Shown here in pieces: positions 50,025-56,961 of a stretch of DNA of 64,000 nucleotides. A program made the position numbers and the translations under genes. Below the pieces are notes generated by a model. The model had not been told where the DNA came from. It searched no databases and saw nothing but the letters and a program-made list of their open reading frames with translations. Source of the stretch: an uncultured Bacteroidales bacterium (GTDB lineage Bacteria; Bacteroidota; Bacteroidia; Bacteroidales; P3); contig ONDE01000001.1 in the NCBI GenBank assembly GCA_900316515.1, positions 62,001 to 126,000 of the forward strand, read 5' to 3'. Position 1 is the first letter of the stretch. Every line of letters starts with the position of its first letter.

Positions 50025-50807
50025 TTATAATATAATGTATCGTCCTGGGTCAAATCCGTTAGTTCTATGTTCTCCATGAGAGACGTACCCCAATTGGTTG
50101 GAAAGGATACGCGTGTTGTCAATCTGTGCGGCGATATTTCTATGCGAGTGGCCGTAAATCCAGTAGTCAATGCCTGACTCTGCGATGTAGTTGCCCAATT
50201 CCACGGTAAAGGCTCCGTTTATAAGGCTTTCGCAGAACTCAGGAGCGGTGCATAGTCCTGTCGGCACATGATGCGTGAGCACGATTTTGAACTTTGCAAT
50301 ACTCTCCGAGACGGCTTTCTTCACAAACCGCAGGCAGCGCTCATGCTCAAGGTTGAAGGTGTCGGCAGAAAGACGGTGTCCGTTGTATCTGATTCGGTAA
50401 AAGTCGCTCACGCCCCTCTCTGTCAGATAAGAGTTTTCGGGTTTGATATAAGCCCAAAGGGTGGAGACAATGATATCGACATCTCCCATATTGACAACTC
50501 CATTATAGTAAGCTTGCACGTTTGGACGTATCTGCTTGCAGTAGCCGTCGGGAATGCTGGCGAGATTATAGTGACCGTAGAAATCGTGGTTGCCAAAGCA
50601 TACAATCACTCGTTGATAGTTTTCCGAAGCCCAATCCCAGAAGGCATATCGCGAATAGGAGTCCTCCTTCGAATCGGGAAGGTCAAGATAGGCGGTGTCA
50701 CCCGCAACGAGTAATAGGTCGCCCGTCACCTCCAACGGATGCTCCGCAAGATAGGCACGGTTTTCTGGAAATTCCAGGTGCAGGTCGCTGACAAACTGTA
50801 TTTTCAT
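50025..50807 (-). CDS. Calcineurin-like metallophosphoesterase
   Basis: 260 residues, no signal peptide. The five metallophosphoesterase motifs are intact: SDLHLEF (Asp8, His10), VAGDTAYLD, CFGNHDFYG, LTHHVPTG and YGHSHRN. It starts within the abiEii stop (4-nt overlap) and is followed by the SGNH gene after one base, so it is firmly part of the abiE operon. The substrate could be a nucleotide, nucleic acid or phosphoprotein. A role linked to the nucleotidyltransferase toxin is inferred from coupling. Confidence 0.92.
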   Translation of the reverse strand: MKIQFVSDLHLEFPENRAYLAEHPLEVTGDLLLVAGDTAYLDLPDSKEDSYSRYAFWDWASENYQRVIVCFGNHDFYGHYNLASIPDGYCKQIRPNVQAYYNGVVNMGDVDIIVSTLWAYIKPENSYLTERGVSDFYRIRYNGHRLSADTFNLEHERCLRFVKKAVSESIAKFKIVLTHHVPTGLCTAPEFCESLINGAFTVELGNYIAESGIDYWIYGHSHRNIAAQIDNTRILSNQLGYVSHGEHRTNGFDPGRYIIL

Positions 50808-51655
50808 TTCTCTATTATCTGTGCCATACGTTCAAACGCACGGATGTATAATTTATAGTTCCGACTGTCGGAAACGTCCAGCATGTCATTCAGCAAGGGA
50901 CTCTCCTCACTCTTTGCCAGTTCTCCTCGTAGCATTTCTGCATAGAAGTGACGGTGCTCATCTGACAGCATTTTTTTTAGGTCGGCAGCCATCCATTCTG
51001 CGCCAGCCACAATGACGTCAAACTGCTCTGCATTGGTGTCCACCTCAGGAGGCAATCCGTCGTGTGCCAATGCGTAAGCAACATAGACATTCTGTAACAG
51101 AAAAGCCATGTCGGCGGCATCTTTCTTGGTCTTCAACCGTCGGTCGCTCCAGGTGTCCAGTTTGATAAGAAACTGACCGCTGAGCGAAGCCAGCCGGAAA
51201 GAGAAATCTCCGTCCACCGTTACTTTGTTTGCCGTCCGCATCACATCTTCGAAACAGCGCACCGACATAACAGGCGATCCCTCTGGCGGCCAAGCCACTT
51301 GGTCGTCCTCGGCTATTGCGCCGAACGGCACGATGTCCACCTCGAAGCGGATTTGATTGCTGTGTCCCAGATAGTAGAAACGCTGTTTCTCTTGGGCTTT
51401 CTCGAAGTGGTTCTGCAACAAGATGCTTGTCAGCCGCTCGTACTGGTTCCATTCTTTCAGCATTACCGCCACATCCAAATCCATCGTGCGTCGGGGTGCG
51501 TTGGTCACATCCAGCAGTCGCAACGCAATGTCGCGGGCCGCAGCTCCCACCACAAACACCTCAGCGCCCAACTGTCTATAGCAGCCAGCCAAAGCCTGCA
51601 GTGTCTCAGCCAACAGGTCGTTTTGGAGTTCTTCCGTGTGAATCGTGTATTCCAT
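50804..51655 (-). CDS. AbiEii-type nucleotidyltransferase toxin
   Basis: 283 residues. The nucleotidyltransferase core shows VVGAAARDIALRLL followed by RRTMDLDVAVML, with metal-binding Asp59 and Asp61, and a later FEVDIVPFG providing the third acidic residue. A helical C-terminal part follows. This is the AbiEii/AbiGii fold of type IV toxin-antitoxin systems, whose members block growth by transferring nucleotides to tRNA. It follows the AbiEi gene after 6 bp. Catalytic residues are all present, so an active toxin is expected. Confidence 0.85.
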   Translation of the reverse strand: MEYTIHTEELQNDLLAETLQALAGCYRQLGAEVFVVGAAARDIALRLLDVTNAPRRTMDLDVAVMLKEWNQYERLTSILLQNHFEKAQEKQRFYYLGHSNQIRFEVDIVPFGAIAEDDQVAWPPEGSPVMSVRCFEDVMRTANKVTVDGDFSFRLASLSGQFLIKLDTWSDRRLKTKKDAADMAFLLQNVYVAYALAHDGLPPEVDTNAEQFDVIVAGAEWMAADLKKMLSDEHRHFYAEMLRGELAKSEESPLLNDMLDVSDSRNYKLYIRAFERMAQIIEK

Positions 51656-51661
51656 AGTTTC

Positions 51662-52279
51662 TTATAGTAGTGGTTTGATGCGTTCAGCAGTTTCGCGACA
51701 GCGGTCGTCGTTGGTGGCCAGCAGGTCGGCATACACCACCAGCAGAGGCGTACCTGCTGTTTGCCAGAAACGTTTGTAGACGAATATCTCGCCTTGTGGA
51801 GCAGGTATCATACGACCTGTGGCAATCAGAGCGTCGGCATTGTCAGCGGTATAGATGTCCCAGCGTTCTGGTAGAATGTGACCATCCAGCATAGCAGCTG
51901 CCGGCTCTCCTCCCCAGTACATTGTTTTGGGCAGATGGATAGATCGCCACTGTTCCCGCACCGCTGGCGAGAGGAAGGTGAAACGGCTGATAAGGAATTT
52001 TAGCTTCAGCGTTTCTGCATAGCCATGTGTCCAATGATCAATCAGCGACTGACGTTTGCGAAGCAGTCGTGTTTTGCCATCGTCGACAATAAAGCCACGA
52101 TCGGTAAGTTCTGTCAGCGTGCTGTGCACCGCTCCTACGGAAACGCCCGCCGCAGAGGCAATTTCGCGGATAGTTTTACCTACATTCACCTTGTTTTGAA
52201 GCAGGTAAAAGATTATTTGACTCTCTGCTTTTTGCATACTTTGTTCATTAATTACCTGTTGTTCAAAATTTTTGAACAT
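51662..52279 (-). CDS. AbiEi-type antitoxin / transcriptional regulator
   Basis: 205 residues from ATG 52279. The N-terminal winged helix is NVGKTIREIASAAGVSVGAVHSTLTEL, followed by a wing TDRGFIVDDGKTRLL. The C-terminal part has MYWGGEPAAAMLDGHILPER and WDIYT, as in AbiEi antitoxins. AbiEi proteins autorepress by binding inverted repeats in their promoter; such a palindrome lies at 52261-52294. ATG 52237 is an alternative start that would leave the palindrome untranslated. The frame to 52315 starts upstream of the probable transcription start. Confidence 0.85.
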   Translation of the reverse strand: MFKNFEQQVINEQSMQKAESQIIFYLLQNKVNVGKTIREIASAAGVSVGAVHSTLTELTDRGFIVDDGKTRLLRKRQSLIDHWTHGYAETLKLKFLISRFTFLSPAVREQWRSIHLPKTMYWGGEPAAAMLDGHILPERWDIYTADNADALIATGRMIPAPQGEIFVYKRFWQTAGTPLLVVYADLLATNDDRCRETAERIKPLL

Positions 52280-52294
52280 GCAAATATTTTGAAC
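52261..52294. promoter_or_regulatory. Probable AbiEi operator
   Basis: GTTCAAAATTTTTGAAC is a palindrome with 8-bp arms and a one-base centre. A further TTTTGAAC half-site follows at 52287-52294, 18 bp on. It lies just downstream of the -7 element, suiting autorepression of the toxin-antitoxin operon. Confidence 0.65.
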
Positions 52295-52302
52295 AAACAC
52301 GC

Positions 52303-52312
52303 TGCAAAAATA
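52303..52312 (-). promoter_or_regulatory. -7 promoter element for the abiE operon
   Basis: TATTTTTGCA on the minus strand, 9 bp upstream of the operator repeats. Confidence 0.65.
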
Positions 52313-52367
52313 CACAAAATAAATGAACTACGCAAAAAAAGTTACAATTTTTACTTCAAAATATCAT

Positions 52368-52721
52368 CTATGGCCGACGCATTTCTCCTTTCATTAATTT
52401 ATTATATAGAGCCACACCCTTCACCGTCAAAAGGTATTTCTGCCTTGGATGATTGGGACGGTCGGGGTATTTGCGACGCACGAAATTCTCCTGTAATGCA
52501 GGTTCAAGATGGATATCCACAAAGCTCTGTCGGTGCTTGAGTTTTTTGATATCCATCATCTGGCTGATGCTTAATTCATCGTTGCCTATAATCCGCACAA
52601 GTTCGATGATGTCCTCGTTGTTTGTATAAAACTTACTATCTGGATTTAAGTTTATTATAGACGAGCTTGTACGGTACTTGTGCGGTGCTTGTTCGGTACT
52701 TGTACGGAGCTTGTCATACAT
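52368..52721 (-). CDS. Small winged-helix protein like the C-terminus of Fic/RecG-like proteins
   Basis: 117 residues. The region IGNDELSISQMMDIKKLKHR, then SFVDIHLEPALQE and HPRQKYLLTVKGVALYNKL, matches the C-terminal winged helix seen on Fic proteins and AlbA/RecG-like ATPases. No catalytic Fic or ATPase domain precedes it. It nevertheless has its own -7 element with a leader of about 10 bp, so it may be expressed as a free-standing DNA-binding protein. Its first codons are made of 11-bp tandem repeats. It could be a remnant of a larger gene or a small regulator; I cannot decide. Confidence 0.55.
   Translation of the reverse strand: MYDKLRTSTEQAPHKYRTSSSIINLNPDSKFYTNNEDIIELVRIIGNDELSISQMMDIKKLKHRQSFVDIHLEPALQENFVRRKYPDRPNHPRQKYLLTVKGVALYNKLMKGEMRRP
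52663..52717. repeat. 11-bp tandem repeat, five units
   Basis: Units GAGCTTGTACG, GTACTTGTGCG, GTGCTTGTTCG, GTACTTGTACG, GAGCTTGTCAT. They cover the start of the winged-helix gene; 11 is not a multiple of three, so unit gain or loss would shift the frame. Confidence 0.85.
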
Positions 52722-52731
52722 CACATATTAT

Positions 52732-52741
52732 TGCAAAGATA
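52732..52741 (-). promoter_or_regulatory. -7 promoter element for the winged-helix gene
   Basis: TATCTTTGCA on the minus strand, 10 bp before ATG 52721. Confidence 0.7.
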
Positions 52742-52749
52742 CACATCTC

Positions 52750-53424
52750 TTACATGTTTTTGTATTCACCAATATAGCAATCATCAACATATATTATTGT
52801 CCCATAGTAACTGTTTATTCCAAACTCAAAATATTTGGCATTTTGTGGGACAGTTATCGTTTCATCAAAAACCAACCATGTGTTTGTTGTATGAGGAAGG
52901 TATGCTATTCCGTATCCCCCTCCGCGGAAAACATAATATTCGTCATTTGAAAATATCGAACGCAAGTCTGCAATAGAAATGTTAGTTGATTCCTGATGGC
53001 CTGTCCGGAAATAACAATATGTTCGAGCACCATTTGTTTTCCATTGTACAACATAATAGTTGAAGCGTATTCTAATCTTACATCCCGGAGTTACCTTAAT
53101 CAGTTGGGCAATTCTGGCCGTAACACCAGACTCTGACGATTTCATTTTTGCGGAATATTTGCCTTCGAAGACAATGCTATTATTCCGTGTTACTTTTTTG
53201 CAATAGCCATGCGGTAAAAGCCAATTCTCGGGATATTCACAATAATCCATTTCCCATTTCTCCACTCCGTTATTTAAAAGGAGGTTTTCCCCGGAAATGC
53301 TATCTATATCATTTGGCATACTGTCTGTTGCAGGTTGGTTTGGTGAAACGGTACCATCATCCCTTGTGCAACCGACAAGCAAAAGGATGATAATTGGAAG
53401 ATATATGTTAAAAAAACGTTTCAT
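52750..53424 (-). CDS. Lipoprotein with carbohydrate-binding-like jelly-roll domain
   Basis: 224 residues from ATG 53424. The signal sequence MKRFFNIYLPIIILLLVGC ends in a lipobox. The mature part starts with a Ser/Asp/Pro linker, then NLLLNNGVEKWEMDYCEYPE, a pattern like the opening strands of CBM-type jelly rolls in Bacteroidota (N-G-x-E-x-W). Further strands are SIVFEGKYSAKMKSSESG, IRIRFNYYVVQWK and AKYFEFGINSY, closing with TIIYVDDCYIGEY. A sugar-binding role is inferred. AT-rich composition sets it apart from the core genes. Confidence 0.7.
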   Translation of the reverse strand: MKRFFNIYLPIIILLLVGCTRDDGTVSPNQPATDSMPNDIDSISGENLLLNNGVEKWEMDYCEYPENWLLPHGYCKKVTRNNSIVFEGKYSAKMKSSESGVTARIAQLIKVTPGCKIRIRFNYYVVQWKTNGARTYCYFRTGHQESTNISIADLRSIFSNDEYYVFRGGGYGIAYLPHTTNTWLVFDETITVPQNAKYFEFGINSYYGTIIYVDDCYIGEYKNM

Positions 53425-53529
53425 TTCATCATTCAGATATATCGATTTACACATTCACACATTAACGCATTCCCACATTCACATATTGTCGGACAAGCCG
53501 ACGGCACACCACACGCATTCCTCCTTTTG

Positions 53530-53841
53530 TTAAATTGGCCGGCCCATTTTACTCTCAATCGGGTCAACAGCTTCGATTCTGGTATAGGATAAATATTCTT
53601 TCAAGGGCGACTTCTTTGCATCGCGTTCTTTTAGCAGTTCAATCACTTCATCGATGGAAATCTTTCCTTCAATGTTCCTGCGGGCAAGTTCAAGGAGATA
53701 GTCCGAAACCTGTAGCCCATCCACCGCCTGCAAGCCGATGGCAACGCTCCAAGCCTCCGCTCTTTCACGTTGTGCCGGCTCCCCTTGGCGTATATACTCG
53801 TCAAAATCTATATATCCGTCCTTATCGTTGCTCATATTCAA
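53530..53841 (-). CDS. VbhA-like small protein (possible Fic antitoxin)
   Basis: 103 residues. The central region ERAEAWSVAIGLQAVDGLQV followed by LLELARRNIEGKISIDEVIE resembles VbhA-family antitoxins, which inhibit Fic AMP-transferases through an [S/T]xxxE[G/N] helix. Here that helix reads LQAVDG, so Ser is Leu and Glu is Asp; inhibition by the usual mechanism is doubtful. No Fic domain is encoded next to it. A cytoplasmic regulator unrelated to Fic is the alternative. Confidence 0.5.
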   Translation of the reverse strand: MNMSNDKDGYIDFDEYIRQGEPAQRERAEAWSVAIGLQAVDGLQVSDYLLELARRNIEGKISIDEVIELLKERDAKKSPLKEYLSYTRIEAVDPIESKMGRPI

Positions 53842-53998
53842 ATAATAGCTATCCAGATTACAAATTTCACTTTCGGATTGCGCAGTTACTGTTGTATGAA
53901 CATTGCCATGTATAGGGGCAAATATGTGGTATTGTCAGAATGCTCGATGTTACATGGGCCGAAGACAATGCTGCTTCCAATTTTGTTTTCGAAAGACT

Positions 53999-54105
53999 CT
54001 CTTTTGCAGATTTATATGAGAAAAAATACAACTTTTTGCATGTTTAAATAAAAAAAAATACAACTTTTTGCAAATGCAGAAAGGGTAATTATGTAACTTT
54101 TTGCA
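53999..54105. repeat. Four phased direct repeats ending in TTTTGCA, 32-33 bp apart
   Basis: TTTTGCA ends at 54008, 54040, 54072 and 54105. The middle two are part of an identical 20-mer AAAAAATACAACTTTTTGCA; the last shares ACTTTTTGCA. Regular spacing of about three helical turns suggests a protein-binding array. It sits in the gene-free stretch 53842-54465. Confidence 0.75.
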
Positions 54106-54194
54106 ATAATAAGCCATTGTGAAAAATTGATAATCAGTTCTATTCCCGCATTTTCACTTAGAAATTAGAAGTCAGAAGTAAATATTAGCATTCA

Positions 54195-54380
54195 CGCATT
54201 CTCTTTGAACCCTTAACCGTGAACCCTTAACCGAGAACCCTTAACCATACCGCCGACCTCAGTTCAAGCATTTATATTGCATTCTCTTTGAATCATGTGC
54301 TGTGGCGTCGGCTCTGCCGACAACCCTTAACCCTTAACCCTTAACCATTAACCATACCGCCGACCTCAGTTTAAGCAATC
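54195..54380. repeat. Duplicated intergenic segment with CCCTTAA heptamers
   Basis: Two copies share CATTCTCTTTGAA, a run of CCCTTAA(CC) units, and TTAACCATACCGCCGACCTC followed by AGTT(C/T)AAGCA (54241-54270 and 54348-54377, one mismatch). The remainder of 53842-54465 is AT-rich with no gene. Confidence 0.8.
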
Positions 54381-54465
54381 AATTGTTCAAGATTTACACG
54401 TTCACACATTCATTATACATGTTCCGCATTTATTACATATCCTAGTGGCGGGGTGGAAAAAAAGG

Positions 54466-55860
54466 TCAATCTCTTTTAGCTGAAGAGAGATCTAAGTATT
54501 GATTGAAAGTGGTTTTGAAAAATTCATTAAGGTAGGGCAAGGCATTTAGATTGGCTGTTTCTACCAGATGAACTTCTCGATAACTATTTGTAGGATTTGT
54601 TTTTAGTTTAATAAGGTCCCCATCTTGATTTTTTTCGGGTTCAAAATAAAAAATATTATCTTTTGAATCTCTTAAATATTCAAAGGGCTTTTTCATCATA
54701 TAGAATAGCGGGTATAGTAAAGTTGCATATTCAACATCGCTATATTCACGTTTATACGACAAATCTTGAATAATCTCTTTTATAGATAGGCCGCATTCTA
54801 TCATTAAAATAATGAGATGAAATAATGGCAGTGATGAGGAAACACTCCATCCTTGGCCACACATTTCTATATAATCATTTTTAATTCTATCAGTTGTGTC
54901 AAAATTACACAGCCTTGTAATATCTCGTATTGATAAGGAATGAATCTTTTTAAGTAGATTTGACATGTATGGATATAAATCCGGAATGGAAAGTGTATTA
55001 GTTAGTTGCTGTATAAAATCTTGTTCCAAGTATGACCGAAAACTGTATCTAAATGGTTCACAAGCAAGAAACTTGCTCATATAGCCAGGATAATTGGCTT
55101 CTGTTCCATAGAAATGGTGGAAAATATGCTCTGTCGTTTCATAGTCCATTACAAGGACAATGTTGTCAACCCCAAACTTGTTACATACCTTGTCGGGATT
55201 TGATGTGTCGTCGATATGGGCACTCAGCACATTGAGTATTCTAAAAAGATGTTGTGGGTCAAGTCTGTCTAGATCTTCAAAAATCAGCACGGTTTTCTTT
55301 GCTTTGTGGTCGGTACCATGATCCTCTTGAATCCATTCGCTGGTCTTCCTAATCAATTCAGTATAACCATCCTTCTCATATAATCCTCCTCTCTGATTTT
55401 CAAATGCCTTCAAATACTTGTTGGCAAGGTGTTTCTGGCTTTCGTATGTCTTCTTTGCTTCTAAAAATCGATTGAATATTTTATTGTATAAATCCCCGCC
55501 AGGAATGAATGAGAGAAGAAATGATACAACAGAAGATAAGTCCACGAACGACTTGATTGCCTCAAATAGAGCATCTATATCAATATTATCCAGTTCGTTT
55601 CTTTCATGCATTTGAAGGATGATATCCCGTTTGATATATTCAAATATATCCTCGTTAGTTGCCACAGAATAGTTTACGGGATATACCGTAAAGAACTCAT
55701 ATTTTTTAGACAGTTTTTTGTCTTTAGTTAATTCGTTTAGAAAATAGGTTTTACCATCTCCAAACTTGGCCGACAAGATGATTCTATCTGAGGAGTTTAA
55801 GTATTGAGTAAACTCTTCAATCTTTGGCGAGACATCATATTTATGGTGTTGTAATTTCAT
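54466..55860 (-). CDS. KAP-family P-loop NTPase
   Basis: 464 residues. Walker A is SAKFGDGKTYF at residues 30-40, an A-x4-GKT variant. Walker B is VLIFEDLDRLDP at 191-202. A hydrophobic stretch at 108-122 (DLSSVVSFLLSFIPGG) lies between them, the usual place for a membrane insertion in KAP NTPases. The C-terminal half has no recognised motif. KAP NTPases are membrane-linked ATPases often found in mobile and defence loci. It is the last gene of the seven-gene operon, 26 bp after the membrane protein gene, and contact between the two at the membrane is a reasonable inference. Confidence 0.85.
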   Translation of the reverse strand: MKLQHHKYDVSPKIEEFTQYLNSSDRIILSAKFGDGKTYFLNELTKDKKLSKKYEFFTVYPVNYSVATNEDIFEYIKRDIILQMHERNELDNIDIDALFEAIKSFVDLSSVVSFLLSFIPGGDLYNKIFNRFLEAKKTYESQKHLANKYLKAFENQRGGLYEKDGYTELIRKTSEWIQEDHGTDHKAKKTVLIFEDLDRLDPQHLFRILNVLSAHIDDTSNPDKVCNKFGVDNIVLVMDYETTEHIFHHFYGTEANYPGYMSKFLACEPFRYSFRSYLEQDFIQQLTNTLSIPDLYPYMSNLLKKIHSLSIRDITRLCNFDTTDRIKNDYIEMCGQGWSVSSSLPLFHLIILMIECGLSIKEIIQDLSYKREYSDVEYATLLYPLFYMMKKPFEYLRDSKDNIFYFEPEKNQDGDLIKLKTNPTNSYREVHLVETANLNALPYLNEFFKTTFNQYLDLSSAKRD

Positions 55861-55886
55861 TTATTGTCCTTTTCAATAGATGCTTA

Positions 55887-56483
55887 TTATTCAGAATCCT
55901 TGTCATCTACCTCAACGGCATTATTAATGTAGTCCTTTAATTCTTCAATATATTTATGGTCAATTCCTGTACATAAATGCTCGTATTCTTTTCGTTTGCC
56001 TTTGATGATTTTCATGTCCTCACTATCTTTGCATTCCACATATAGGTGGTGGAATCTTTCAATAATATCATTTATCGCTTGATCTTTTAACGAGGTCGTT
56101 TTACACTTTTTCGCGGTCTCTATCCCAAGCATATAAGCATCGAAGTCCTTATGGTTGCCTTGCGAGAAAGAAACAAGATTGGCAGAACTAATAATGCTGT
56201 CTAAGATATTCCAAGTATCTTCTGCTAATTGTTTCGTTTCTTTTTCTACCATATTTTTCACCTCGTCTTTCGCTACATAGTGGTTGTAAACCTGCCAGGC
56301 AATTAACACCGTCACCGTCCCGATAAGTATTGTGACCATAATCGAGAATGCACTCATGATGGCATTCCCGCTGTCGTATTCTATTTTGCATGACGACCAG
56401 AAGGCGATGATACCTATGGTTAAAGCCACAAGGCTAATTAGCACCGCGATAATGGAGATGATTAGATTACCTTTATTTTTCAT
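55887..56483 (-). CDS. Small two-helix membrane protein of unknown function
   Basis: 198 residues. Transmembrane helix 1 is LIISIIAVLISLVALTIGII (about residues 7-27) and helix 2 is MVTILIGTVTVLIAWQVY (about 49-67). A mostly helical, charged soluble domain of about 130 residues follows, ending NNAVEVDDKDSE. I do not recognise the family. It lies 10 bp after the small soluble protein gene and 26 bp before the KAP gene. Membrane effectors with this shape are common in abortive defence systems, so an effector or anchor role is possible but unproven. Confidence 0.75.
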   Translation of the reverse strand: MKNKGNLIISIIAVLISLVALTIGIIAFWSSCKIEYDSGNAIMSAFSIMVTILIGTVTVLIAWQVYNHYVAKDEVKNMVEKETKQLAEDTWNILDSIISSANLVSFSQGNHKDFDAYMLGIETAKKCKTTSLKDQAINDIIERFHHLYVECKDSEDMKIIKGKRKEYEHLCTGIDHKYIEELKDYINNAVEVDDKDSE

Positions 56484-56493
56484 ACTTATTCAG

Positions 56494-56955
56494 TCAGATT
56501 ATTTCTTTTAATTCATCTTTAATCTCATCATATTTTTTGTCCATATATCCTATCAGCTTGTAGAAGAGAGACTCTTCGTCCATATGCTCTGTCCAGTCTT
56601 TCAGGATGCCGAAACCGGTATTGGCGCATTTCTCAGCCAGGTTGTACACTTCGTCGCGGTCGCAAATGTTATCTATCGCGTCGGGATGGTCTTTCAGTAT
56701 TTTGTCGTAGTATAGGCAGGAAAGCATCGGTTCCACATTTGTTAGAAACTCGGTGCGGACAATTGACTTACTGGCACCAACAGTCGAAATTGCCGTAGGT
56801 TCCTTCCCCTCCATCTCGCACAACGCAATTGCGAAGCAATAGAGATCAGTACGGGAGGCGGCATTTTTGTGGAGCTGGAAATACTTTCTTTTCTCGATAT
56901 CCTCGATGAAACCATCATCGTAATCCTTTGCAATATTAAGTGTTACTCGTGCCAT
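56494..56955 (-). CDS. Small soluble protein paired with the DndD-like ATPase (DndE-like by position)
   Basis: 153 residues, predicted mainly helical, no signal peptide. It starts MARVTLNIAKDYDDGFIED; the middle is SRTDLYCFAIALCEMEGKEP. The position directly after a DndD-like gene (6-bp gap), the size and the helix RTDLYCFAIAL recall DndE, the small DndD partner, but the sequence similarity is weak and I do not assign it to that family. It is likely a subunit or substrate adaptor of the ATPase. Confidence 0.65.
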   Translation of the reverse strand: MARVTLNIAKDYDDGFIEDIEKRKYFQLHKNAASRTDLYCFAIALCEMEGKEPTAISTVGASKSIVRTEFLTNVEPMLSCLYYDKILKDHPDAIDNICDRDEVYNLAEKCANTGFGILKDWTEHMDEESLFYKLIGYMDKKYDEIKDELKEII

Positions 56956-56961
56956 AGTGAT

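Noticed and set aside
53999..54105. CRISPR array
   Set aside because: Repeats of 20 bp with about 12-bp intervals, only two full copies, and no cas gene in the window.
54195..54380. Telomere-like CCCTTAA repeats as a replicon end
   Set aside because: Only a few units, internal to the sequence, and part of the general 7-bp repeat habit of the junctions.
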